In this document: positions 57,347 to 64,000 of the stretch, in pieces | Position numbering within the stretch: the stretch's first letter is position 1 | Layout: every line of letters begins with the position of its first letter | Made by a program: the position numbers and the translations under genes | The notes under the pieces: generated by a model | Database searches by the model: none | Seen by the model: only the letters and a program-made list of their open reading frames with translations | Told to the model about the DNA's origin: nothing | Assembly (NCBI RefSeq): GCF_018283675.1 | Contig: NZ_JAGVRK010000001.1 | Coordinates: 2,790,001 to 2,854,000, forward strand | Direction: 5' to 3' | Length of the DNA: 64,000 nt | Origin: Metabacillus flavus | GTDB lineage: Bacteria > Bacillota > Bacilli > Bacillales > Bacillaceae

Positions 57347-57846
57347 GAATTCCGCCTTATCACAGACAGCCTGGGTGGCAGCGTTTTTTTGCCGGGATGA
57401 TTGCTGGAGCGGCAGCTGCGTGGTGCGTCTTTCTTTTCACGTATGGCGTTCTTCAGGAAAAGCAGGTGAAAATTATTCAAGAGCAGAAATCGGCAGTACT
57501 TGAACTGACCCGCAAAAACAGCATTTATCAGGAGGATTCAAGAGAGCTGAATGAAGAAGTCAACAAGAAACTTGTCGTTCAGGAATTAAATGTAAAGCTG
57601 ACAAACGGGGAAAGATTCAAGCTGAGTCCGTTAACGATCCACAAAATAGAAATTGAGGCAAAGGAAGATCTATCTGATTTGCTTGAGAGGGATTTGGAAA
57701 GCATCTTTGAAAGCAGGAAAATCATAAAGAAGGCCATAGAAAATAAAGTGTATCGGATTGATGACAAGGACTATCGGCTTTTAGTAAAGGAAATGACTAT
57801 TTATACAACCCTTTACCTTGAAGTAGAGGTTTCATTCGTTAATTAA
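57343..57846 (+). CDS. ytrI: Sporulation membrane protein YtrI
   Basis: 167 residues. N-terminal membrane span at about residues 16-36 (FFAGMIAGAAAAWCVFLFTYGVL), then a coiled-coil-like and mixed extracytoplasmic domain (LRKNSIYQEDSRELNEEVNKKLVVQELNVKLTNG ...). Works with YtrH in sporulation; mechanism unknown. ATG overlaps the ytrH stop (ATGA), so the two are translated together. Confidence 0.87.
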   Translation: MRIPPYHRQPGWQRFFAGMIAGAAAAWCVFLFTYGVLQEKQVKIIQEQKSAVLELTRKNSIYQEDSRELNEEVNKKLVVQELNVKLTNGERFKLSPLTIHKIEIEAKEDLSDLLERDLESIFESRKIIKKAIENKVYRIDDKDYRLLVKEMTIYTTLYLEVEVSFVN

Positions 57847-57940
57847 ATGATTTTTTGAATTTTTATTCATTTTTATCGCAAATCCCTTCTTCCTTGGATA
57901 CAATATATTTACAGCTGCAAATAAAAAAGGAGGGATAAGT

Positions 57941-58165
57941 ATGGAGTTGCTGACACAGAAGATGTTTGTAAAAGAAAAGGTCGAACGGATGAAAAAAGGG
58001 TATTCTGCTTACGCTGAGTCGCCGGAAATGGCAAGCCTGCTGAAAAAAGAAATCAGCAAGCTTAAACTCAAGGTATATGAGGATATCACTGAAATGGGAT
58101 CCTGGTTTATCCCTGAAACCTCTGGGGATCAAGAGATCAAACGGCAGCCAAAAACACCGTTATAG
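57941..58165 (+). CDS. Small hypothetical protein downstream of ytrI
   Basis: 74 residues, charged, with no membrane span. A helical Lys/Glu-rich stretch (KEKVERMKKGYSAYAESPEMASLLKKEISKLKLKVYEDI) is followed by a polar tail. AGGAGG lies 7 nt before the ATG, one of the best ribosome binding sites in the window. It follows ytrI by 94 nt and converges with nrnA, 2 bp from its stop. TTGGATACAATATATTTAC before it contains TACAAT-like -10 sequence, so it may have its own promoter. I do not recognise a family. Confidence 0.7.
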   Translation: MELLTQKMFVKEKVERMKKGYSAYAESPEMASLLKKEISKLKLKVYEDITEMGSWFIPETSGDQEIKRQPKTPL

Positions 58166-58167
58166 GG

Positions 58168-59115
58168 TTATTTCTGCTGATAATCCCTGCATATAAGCTC
58201 CAGTTCCTCAAACACCCGTTCCGCTTCTTCCCATTGATGGATGGAGGCGCCGGCAGCCAGCGGGTGCCCGCCTCCCCGGTATCTTTTTGCCAATTCATTA
58301 ATAACCGGCCCTTTAGAACGAAGACGCACCCGGATTTGATCCTCTTCTTCCACGAAAAAGACCCAAGCCGTCATTCCTTCAATATCACCTAAAATGCTGA
58401 CAAGCTGTGAAGCTTCTGAAGCGGTCGTCTCGTATTTTTCAAGCAAATCCTGTCTAATGATAACGCTCGCTGCTCCTGATGGGGATACTTCGAAATTTTG
58501 AAGAACATATCCGCTCAATTTAGCCACATTTATTTTTGTCTTGTACAAGCTGCTGTAAAGCTTATTAAGGGAAAAACCGTGGTCAATCAATTCACTCGCA
58601 TATTTAAAGGTGCGATCGGTTGTACTCGGGAACAAAAATCTTCCGGTATCCCCCACAATTCCTGCATAAATAAGTTCTGCCCCTTTTTGGCTGATTTCAA
58701 GTCCGCTTCCTTTCCCATCAAGGTAAAGCTCGTAAATCATTTCACTGACAGAGCTTGCGGACGTATCGACCCAAATCAAATCGCCATACTGATCTTCATT
58801 CGGATGATGATCGATTTTAATAAGCATCGCTCCTGAATGATAACGCTGGTCGCTCACACGCTCTTGGTTTGCTGTGTCACACACAATAACAAGCGCCCCT
58901 TCGTAATCCTGGTCTGAAACAGTATCCATTTTGTATAAGAATTCAAGCGAAGGCTCTGTTTCACCGGTTACAAGGACTTTTTTTTCCGGAAAAGAAGTTT
59001 TTAATATTTCAGCAAGTCCGCATTGCGATCCTAAAGCGTCGGGATCGGGACGGACATGCCTATGAATAATGATGGTTTCATATTGTTTAATGGTATCCAG
59101 AATTTGGTCTCTCAT
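58168..59115 (-). CDS. nrnA: Bifunctional oligoribonuclease/PAP phosphatase NrnA
   Basis: 315 residues. DHH phosphoesterase with RHVRPDPDALGSQCGL, CDTANQERV, the DHH motif IDHHPNEDQYGDL, and C-terminal DHHA1 with RYRGGGHPLAAGAS. It degrades short RNA oligos from the 5' end and dephosphorylates 3'-phosphoadenosine 5'-phosphate. ATG 59115 with AAGGAG 6 nt upstream is preferred to the adjacent GTG. Divergent from ytpI. Confidence 0.93.
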   Translation of the reverse strand: MRDQILDTIKQYETIIIHRHVRPDPDALGSQCGLAEILKTSFPEKKVLVTGETEPSLEFLYKMDTVSDQDYEGALVIVCDTANQERVSDQRYHSGAMLIKIDHHPNEDQYGDLIWVDTSASSVSEMIYELYLDGKGSGLEISQKGAELIYAGIVGDTGRFLFPSTTDRTFKYASELIDHGFSLNKLYSSLYKTKINVAKLSGYVLQNFEVSPSGAASVIIRQDLLEKYETTASEASQLVSILGDIEGMTAWVFFVEEEDQIRVRLRSKGPVINELAKRYRGGGHPLAAGASIHQWEEAERVFEELELICRDYQQK

Positions 59116-59265
59116 CACTTTCTCCTTTAGTCTCTTTATACCATTTATTAAAACACAACCACTAAGGAAACTAAAGAATGCTTTTCTTATTTCAAAACAA
59201 AGATGGAAAAAAAGGACATGCAGAGATAAGATTAGAAGTAACTTACAGTGTTGGGAGCTGAATAC

Positions 59266-59568
59266 ATGCCTATACTGGCTTTTCTAATTGTAGCTGCATT
59301 TTCCTTCTATTTCTTCTACAAACTAAAGTACTACCGGTCCGGGAAACCAATGGAACGAGGCCTTTATTCCGGCAAATCAAGAATGGCTCTTGGAGTCTTT
59401 GTCTTTTTATTTGGAGTCAATCAATTTTTCCTCTATCCATCTGCCGTCTCCATTTCGATCGGCATCATCTTCATAATCATTGGAGCCGGCAGTTTCTGGG
59501 CAGGGCAAAAAATGCGCCGGCACTACCGTCCGCTTGCAGAAAAAGAACATCAGAAAATGTCCATATAA
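59266..59568 (+). CDS. ytpI: YtpI-like membrane protein
   Basis: 100 residues with three membrane spans (about 2-18, 44-60 and 65-83) and basic loops (KLKYYRSGKPMERGLYSGKSRMALG). Function unknown; YtpI family by sequence and place next to nrnA and ytoI. ATG 59266 with GGGAG 8 nt upstream; the in-frame upstream ATG has no ribosome binding site. Confidence 0.83.
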   Translation: MPILAFLIVAAFSFYFFYKLKYYRSGKPMERGLYSGKSRMALGVFVFLFGVNQFFLYPSAVSISIGIIFIIIGAGSFWAGQKMRRHYRPLAEKEHQKMSI

Positions 59569-59605
59569 AAAGGGTTCGGCCATATCGGCCGGAACCCTTT
59601 TTTAG
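59567..59605. terminator. Bidirectional terminator between ytpI and ytoI
   Basis: AAAAAGGGTTCGGCC and GGCCGGAACCCTTTTTT, 5-nt loop; both convergent stop codons lie in or beside it. Confidence 0.9.
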
Positions 59606-60918
59606 CTTCGTTCCATAATTTGAACCATCATCATCGCTTTTCCGACAATCACACCTTCATTGTAAACATCCACATCCATCTTCCCGAATTTTCTTCCTAC
59701 CTCAAGAATGCGGGGATGGATTTCAATGAGGGTTTCCATTTGGACGGGCTTCATAAAGAAGATTGATAGGTTTTCAACAACCAAATCTCCTTTTTTCTGT
59801 GAGCGCAGGAGCCTGTTTGCTGCTTCTGTTACAAGAGTCGTAAATACTCCGTAGGAGATCGTTCCTAAATGATTCGTCATCTGCGGTGTAACGCTGCACT
59901 TGTAGACGTGCACATTTTTGGATTCATCCGTATCAACAAACTGATTGGTGACAATATCATCAAGCTTTTCGCCAATCTGGGGCTGCCGCTGAATAACTTG
60001 GAGGGCTTTCAATACATCCTGCCTTGATATCATTCCCTCAAGCTTATTATGGGCGTCAGTGACAGGCAATACCTCAATGCCTTCCCATACCATCATTTGA
60101 GCGGCAGAAGCTACAGATGTTTTCCCATTTACCGTTATCGGGTTGCGTGTCATCACCCGCTCCACCGAGCTCCCTCTGTCATGGCCCATAATATCCTTCG
60201 ATGTGACCATACCTAATACTTTGCGATTCCGGTCAATAACAGGAAATCGTCCATGGCCTGTATCCTGATTATACTCATACCACATCTCTATTTTATCCGC
60301 TGTATGCAGACAAACCGTCTGATCAGCCGGGGTCAGAATATCCTCTACCAGCACAATTTCCTTTTTAATCAGCTGATCATAAATGGCCCGGTTAATCATC
60401 GTCGCTACGGTAAAGGTATCATAGCTTGTAGAAATGACGGGAAGCTCCATCTTATCCGCCAGCTTTTTCACATGATCATCCGTATCAAAACCCCCGGTCA
60501 CAAGAACGGCAGCACCTGCTTCCAAGGCAAGCTGATGGGCATTTGTCCGATTCCCGACAATCAGCAGATTCCCGGCACCGGTATAACGCATCATGGCTTC
60601 AAGCTTCATAGCCCCGATAACAAATTTATTAAGCGTTTTATGGAGCCCTGAACGGCCGCCCAGAACCTGTCCTTCTACGACATTTACAACTTCGGCAAAC
60701 GTCAGTTTTTCAATGTTCTCTTTTTTCTTCCGTTCAATACGAATTGTCCCGACACGTTCAATCGTGCTGACAAATCCTTTATTTTCCGCTTCTTTAATTG
60801 CGCGGTAAGCGGTTCCTTCGCTTACATTCATTTCTTTAGCAATTTGCCGGACGGATATTTTTTCACCGACTCCAAGCGAATCAATATATTTTATAATTTG
60901 CTCATGCTTTGTCGCCAA
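59602..60918 (-). CDS. ytoI: DRTGG/CBS-domain regulator YtoI
   Basis: 438 residues. N-terminal helix-turn-helix (KISVRQIAKEMNVSEGTAYRAIKEAENKGFV), a DRTGG domain at about 70-185, two CBS domains at about 195-310 (VIDRNRKVLGMVTSKDIMGHDR; EGIEVLPVTDAHNKLEGMISRQDVLKAL) and a C-terminal hot-dog thioesterase-like domain. CBS and DRTGG usually bind adenine nucleotides, so it may be a ligand-dependent regulator; target unknown. Start TTG 60918 with AAAGGG 8 nt upstream, giving the B. subtilis length. Confidence 0.88.
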   Translation of the reverse strand: MATKHEQIIKYIDSLGVGEKISVRQIAKEMNVSEGTAYRAIKEAENKGFVSTIERVGTIRIERKKKENIEKLTFAEVVNVVEGQVLGGRSGLHKTLNKFVIGAMKLEAMMRYTGAGNLLIVGNRTNAHQLALEAGAAVLVTGGFDTDDHVKKLADKMELPVISTSYDTFTVATMINRAIYDQLIKKEIVLVEDILTPADQTVCLHTADKIEMWYEYNQDTGHGRFPVIDRNRKVLGMVTSKDIMGHDRGSSVERVMTRNPITVNGKTSVASAAQMMVWEGIEVLPVTDAHNKLEGMISRQDVLKALQVIQRQPQIGEKLDDIVTNQFVDTDESKNVHVYKCSVTPQMTNHLGTISYGVFTTLVTEAANRLLRSQKKGDLVVENLSIFFMKPVQMETLIEIHPRILEVGRKFGKMDVDVYNEGVIVGKAMMMVQIMERS

Positions 60919-61028
60919 GCTTTTCACCCTTTGTCTGCTCATATTTCCAATATTTATTATAAGCCGGGGAAGCCCGCACTTTCAACGAAGGTTATCCATT
61001 TGTTAGATTTTACAATAGTATATAGGCA

Positions 61029-61064
61029 AAAAAACAGAATTCCCTGCATAGGAAATTCCGCTTT
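61029..61064 (-). terminator. Terminator after the UPF0173 gene
   Basis: CGGAATTTCC and GGGAATTCTG with a 6-nt loop, then TTTTTTT on the minus strand. Confidence 0.75.
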
Positions 61065-61083
61065 TCATCCATTTTTCGCAATG

Positions 61084-61764
61084 TTACAGTGAAATTTTAT
61101 CACCGGCATGAAGGATTTGGCCTACTCCCTCAGGAAGCAAGGAAATAAATTCTTCTGGATTCTGTTCAATTACAGGGAACGTATTATAATGGACAGGAAT
61201 TACTTTTTTCGCTTTCAGCCATTGGGCAGCCGCCGCAGCATCTTCAGGGCCCATTGTAAAATTATCGCCAATCGGCAGGAAAGCGGCGTCAATTGTGTGG
61301 CGCTCACCGTACATTTTCATATCACCGAACAATGCCGTATCACCAGCAGCATAAACCGTTTTATTATCTGCCGTGAAGAGAATACCCGCCGGCATACCGG
61401 TATAAACGATTGTCCCATCTTCCTCCGTGTAACTTGAACCGTGGAAAGCCTGCGTCAATTTAACTGTACCAAAATCAAATTGATGGGAACCGCCAATATG
61501 CATTGGATGAACATTCAAACCCTTTGTTTCCAGGTAATTGGCCAATTCAAACGGCGCCACTACCAGCGCATCGTTATCCTTCGCAAGCTGAATGGTATCC
61601 CCTACATGATCACTATGTCCATGAGTAAGTAAAATCACATCAGGTTTGACATCCTCTGCTTTCAAATCGCACTGTCCATTTCCCGTAATAAACGGATCAA
61701 TAAAAATCGTTTTCCCATTTGCCTGTATTTCCAGCACTGAATGTCCATGAAACGTAATCTCCAC
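61084..61764 (-). CDS. UPF0173 metal-dependent hydrolase (YtkL-like)
   Basis: 226 residues, metallo-beta-lactamase fold. [17 protein letters not shown], the metal motif [11 protein letters not shown] near residue 52, GDTALFGDM and [11 protein letters not shown]. Substrate unknown for the family. Start GTG 61764 with GAGGTG 6 nt upstream agrees with the B. subtilis length. Upstream of the ytoI region and downstream of ald. Confidence 0.88.
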   Translation of the reverse strand: MEITFHGHSVLEIQANGKTIFIDPFITGNGQCDLKAEDVKPDVILLTHGHSDHVGDTIQLAKDNDALVVAPFELANYLETKGLNVHPMHIGGSHQFDFGTVKLTQAFHGSSYTEEDGTIVYTGMPAGILFTADNKTVYAAGDTALFGDMKMYGERHTIDAAFLPIGDNFTMGPEDAAAAAQWLKAKKVIPVHYNTFPVIEQNPEEFISLLPEGVGQILHAGDKISL

Positions 61765-61928
61765 TTTAAGCACCTCACTGTCATAGTCTCTCTCACCCAA
61801 ACTATACCATAGTGAATGGGTATGAGCTCTCCATACACTTTTCTATAGCACATTTAAGGTAAATGCAAACATTGAAGCGGCCAGTGTGTGCAAGTTCTCT
61901 TCTCTATTTGAGTACCAAGGAACAGTTA

Positions 61929-63044
61929 TTACCCCAGGAACGATTCCGGAGCACGGTATGGAAGCTTCCCTTCTGCTGCAACTGTATGATATGTCACGCA
62001 GCCGCCGCACGTATTCAGTCCCTTTTTCAATGCCTCATCATCTTGCAAGGCTTTTTTAAATCCTTTATTTGCAATTTGAAGAGCGTAAGGAATAGTAACA
62101 TTTGTGAGGGCTAAAGCTGAGGTTCTCGGTACAGCGCCAGGCATGTTCGCTACTGCATAATGGAGGATGCCGTGCTTTTCATATACAGGATTTTCATGAG
62201 TGGATACACGGTCTGCCGTTTCAAAAATCCCACCCTGATCAATAGCAATATCTACAATCACAGACCCTTTCTCCATCATCTTTACCGTATTCTCAGATAC
62301 GAGCTTAGGCGCTTTAGCCCCTGGAATCAGCACAGCCCCAATCACGAGATCCGCCCACATAACCGACTCATGAATATGATAAGGATCAGACATCAGTGTC
62401 ATCACCCGTTCACCAAACACATTCTCGAGCTGCCGGAGTCTGCCGGCGTTTACATCCAATATCCGCACCTGAGCCCCGAGACCTGCCGCAATTTTAGCCG
62501 CGTTTGCTCCCGCTGTGCCTCCGCCGATAATCGTCACCTTCCCGCGATGAACTCCCGGAACACCTGCCAGAAGAATTCCCTTTCCTCCCTTATGCTTCTC
62601 CAAAAACTCCGCTCCGATTTGAGCAGCCATTCTCCCCGCTATCTCACTCATCGGCGTTAGGAGAGGCAGCGAACCATCGCGCAGCTGAACCGTCTCATAT
62701 GCGATAGCTGTTACTTTACCTGCAATCAGCGCCCTGGTTAATTCCGGCTCCGCAGCGAGATGGAGAAAGGTAAACAAAATCAGCCCTTCTCTGAAAAAGG
62801 AATATTCAGAAGCTACTGGCTCTTTTACCTTCATCACCATTTCCGCACTCCAAACGTTTCCTGGTTCTTGAACGATAGCTGCCCCTGCATCTGCATACTG
62901 CTGATCCGAAAAACCTGCACCGTCCCCGGCACCCGTTTCAACCGCTACTTCATGGCCGGCTTTAACAAGGCTAAAAGCGCCAGCAGGAGTCAGAGCTACT
63001 CTGTTTTCATTATTTTTTATTTCTTTTGGAATTCCTATTTTCAT
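61929..63044 (-). CDS. ald: Alanine dehydrogenase
   Basis: 371 residues. N-terminal [22 protein letters not shown], catalytic region [18 protein letters not shown] fold [23 protein letters not shown], and KPGSVIVDVAIDQ-like [14 protein letters not shown]. Interconverts alanine and pyruvate with NAD; in Bacillus it serves alanine use and sporulation. The C-terminus is somewhat shorter than and unlike B. subtilis Ald. ATG with AGGAGGT upstream. The 41-bp array lies 40 bp upstream. Confidence 0.95.
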   Translation of the reverse strand: MKIGIPKEIKNNENRVALTPAGAFSLVKAGHEVAVETGAGDGAGFSDQQYADAGAAIVQEPGNVWSAEMVMKVKEPVASEYSFFREGLILFTFLHLAAEPELTRALIAGKVTAIAYETVQLRDGSLPLLTPMSEIAGRMAAQIGAEFLEKHKGGKGILLAGVPGVHRGKVTIIGGGTAGANAAKIAAGLGAQVRILDVNAGRLRQLENVFGERVMTLMSDPYHIHESVMWADLVIGAVLIPGAKAPKLVSENTVKMMEKGSVIVDIAIDQGGIFETADRVSTHENPVYEKHGILHYAVANMPGAVPRTSALALTNVTIPYALQIANKGFKKALQDDEALKKGLNTCGGCVTYHTVAAEGKLPYRAPESFLG

Positions 63045-63083
63045 GGTTTGTCACCTCCTAATATAGGGTGTGTCTGGGATATT

Positions 63084-63182
63084 GTTTGTCTGATGAGTTT
63101 GTCTGACAAGAGATGGATTGGCTGGTTTGTCTGACGATTTTGTCTGACAAATGGTGGATTGGCTGGTTTGTCTGACAAATGG
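63084..63182. repeat. 41-bp tandem repeat array upstream of ald
   Basis: Unit starts at 63084, 63125 and 63166: GTTTGTCTGA, a second TTTGTCTGACAA, then TGGATTGGCTG. About 2.4 units with five TTTGTCTGA cores, of which three continue to the palindrome TGTCTGACA (63100, 63141, 63169). The period is not a multiple of three, so it is not coding. Possible operator array; regulator unknown. Confidence 0.7.
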
Positions 63183-63189
63183 GGATTTG

Positions 63190-63411
63190 ACACCCTTCCC
63201 GCTCCTATTACAAAATACCCCTTCCCCCAAAAACCTCATCTTAAAGATGCCTTATACTGACCGTTTTTTTTATATGCGGGCTTTTATCTTTCTCCCATAA
63301 GCTGCTTATTCTGAACGGCCGCGTTTCCATATTTCAATTGTACTTTTTCCATCATATGAATGTTTATTACCCTTGGAAAAGCTCCGAGCAAAAAAGGGCG
63401 GAAAACGAGAA
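63190..63411. other. Intergenic region upstream of ald
   Basis: Between the array and the SDR terminator. AT-rich with short T and A tracts. No convincing ORF, RNA or promoter is recognised; the ald promoter probably lies here or within the array. Confidence 0.4.
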
Positions 63412-63450
63412 AAGAACGGACTTTTATTGTTAAAAGAGTCCGTTCTTTCT
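63412..63450 (-). terminator. Terminator after the SDR gene
   Basis: AAAGAACGGACTCTTTTAAC folds on itself (AAAGAACGGACT/AGTCCGTTCTTT), followed by TCTCG and T-rich sequence on the minus strand. Confidence 0.8.
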
Positions 63451-64000
63451 TTAATTTCCCGATTTTCGTCTGAGTACATCTGCTCCGCCATTTGCGTCAA
63501 TAATGGCGCCTGTGATGAAGTCTGATTGTTCGTCGCATAGGAATGTGATAATGCGGGCGATGTCTTCACCTGTGCCGGAACGTCCTATTGGGGTGTTGGG
63601 ATCACGCTGGCTGCGTGCGGTGTCAATTGCGGCTTCTTTCATGTCCCCAATGATATTTCCCGGGCAAACCATGTTAGCTGTGATTCCGTTTTCGGCTTCT
63701 TCGTAGGCGATGGATTTTGTTAAGGAAACGAGGCCAGCTTTAGAGGCGCTGAAGGCGGATCTGTGAAGCCATCCAGGTGCGCTGGCAGCGTCCTGAAAGC
63801 CGTATGTAATCAGGCGGCCGAATTTTTGCTGCCTCATGATGGGCACTGCTTTTCTGAACAGGTGGAACACGGAACTTAAGTTTCCTTCGATCATGCTGTA
63901 CCATTCATCATCGGAGTAGTCGGCCAGTTTTTTTCGTTCGAAAATATATGGGCCAGCATTGTTAATCAGGCAGTCGATTCTTCCAAAGACTTGCATGGAA
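63451..64000 (-). CDS. Short-chain dehydrogenase/reductase (YtkK-like), 5' end beyond the window
   Basis: At least 182 residues of an SDR protein. Visible: IDCLINNAGPY (NNAG motif), active-site S (YGFQDAASAPG...), and the YxxxK motif replaced by HRSAFSASKAGLVSLTKSIAYE, where F occupies the catalytic Tyr position. Then NGITANMVCPGNIIGDM and ITGAIIDANGGADVL. The N-terminal TGxxxGIG nucleotide motif lies outside the window. The Tyr-to-Phe change suggests altered or lost oxidoreductase activity. Likely the neighbour gene ytkK of B. subtilis. Confidence 0.82.
   Translation of the reverse strand, partial: SMQVFGRIDCLINNAGPYIFERKKLADYSDDEWYSMIEGNLSSVFHLFRKAVPIMRQQKFGRLITYGFQDAASAPGWLHRSAFSASKAGLVSLTKSIAYEEAENGITANMVCPGNIIGDMKEAAIDTARSQRDPNTPIGRSGTGEDIARIITFLCDEQSDFITGAIIDANGGADVLRRKSGN

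Noticed and set aside
63084-63182. CRISPR array
   Set aside because: Units are too few, spacers are not variable and no cas gene is in the window.
63051-63239. 62-codon ORF across the 41-bp array with repeated RQT-like residues
   Set aside because: The repeat period is not a multiple of three, so the frame changes between units; no ribosome binding site.

Overview
The window looks like a chromosomal core segment of an endospore-forming member of the Bacillaceae. The evidence is the gene content (sspI, ytrH-ytrI, ytxC, ytaF, ytvI), the B. subtilis-type regulators and leaders, and the many AGGAGG-type ribosome binding sites with GTG or TTG starts. Gene order largely follows what I recall of the fad-mutS2-pheST and thrS-to-ald regions of B. 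subtilis. The species cannot be fixed from sequence alone. Most genes lie on the minus strand. The plus-strand exceptions are rnhC, sspI, ysdB, ytvI, ytrH-ytrI plus a small ORF, and ytpI.

Layout. 1-4 kb: fatty-acid degradation (fadB partial, fadR, lcfA) with a FadR operator, then a DinB-family protein. 4-11 kb: a DUF350 gene with a 27-residue membrane peptide behind it, mutS2 (frameshifted), polX, a cvpA-like gene, zapA, and divergent rnhC (frameshifted), then an acetyltransferase. 11-16 kb: pheS-pheT under a T-box, an rRNA methyltransferase and sspI. 16-20.5 kb: an M42 peptidase, a dimeric dUTPase, ysdB with a sigma-W-type promoter, ysdA, and infC-rpmI-rplT under an L20 leader with a rare ATT start. 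20.6-30 kb: thrS under a T-box, ytxC, dnaB-dnaI, nrdR, speD and gapB with two CcpN-type boxes. 30-35 kb: polA-mutM-ytaF-coaE. 35-40 kb: hflK-hflC, phoP-phoR and a MaoC-like gene. 40-49 kb: citZ, icd, mdh, a DUF441 gene, ytvI, fxsA, pfkA-pyk. 49-57 kb: accD-accA, a GntR/FadR-type regulator with its likely operator at the neighbouring malic enzyme gene, and dnaE. 57-64 kb: sporulation genes ytrH-ytrI, nrnA, ytpI, ytoI, a UPF0173 hydrolase, ald and a partial SDR gene.

How the genes work together. The central-carbon genes (pfkA, pyk, gapB, citZ, icd, mdh, malic enzyme, accDA) sit around replication and repair genes (dnaE, dnaB, dnaI, polA, mutM, polX, mutS2, nrdR) and translation genes (thrS, pheST, infC, rpmI, rplT). 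Visible control signals fit this: CcpN boxes at gapB, a cre-like site and a dyad at citZ, T-boxes on the synthetase genes, and FadR and GntR operators.

I see no phage, CRISPR array, transposase or defence island. The less ordinary content is intergenic: a repeat with terminal inverted repeats that brings a terminator hairpin to the 3' ends of sspI and coaE, a GC-rich Bacillaceae repeat family, a 41-bp tandem array in front of ald, and the two single-base homopolymer frameshifts.
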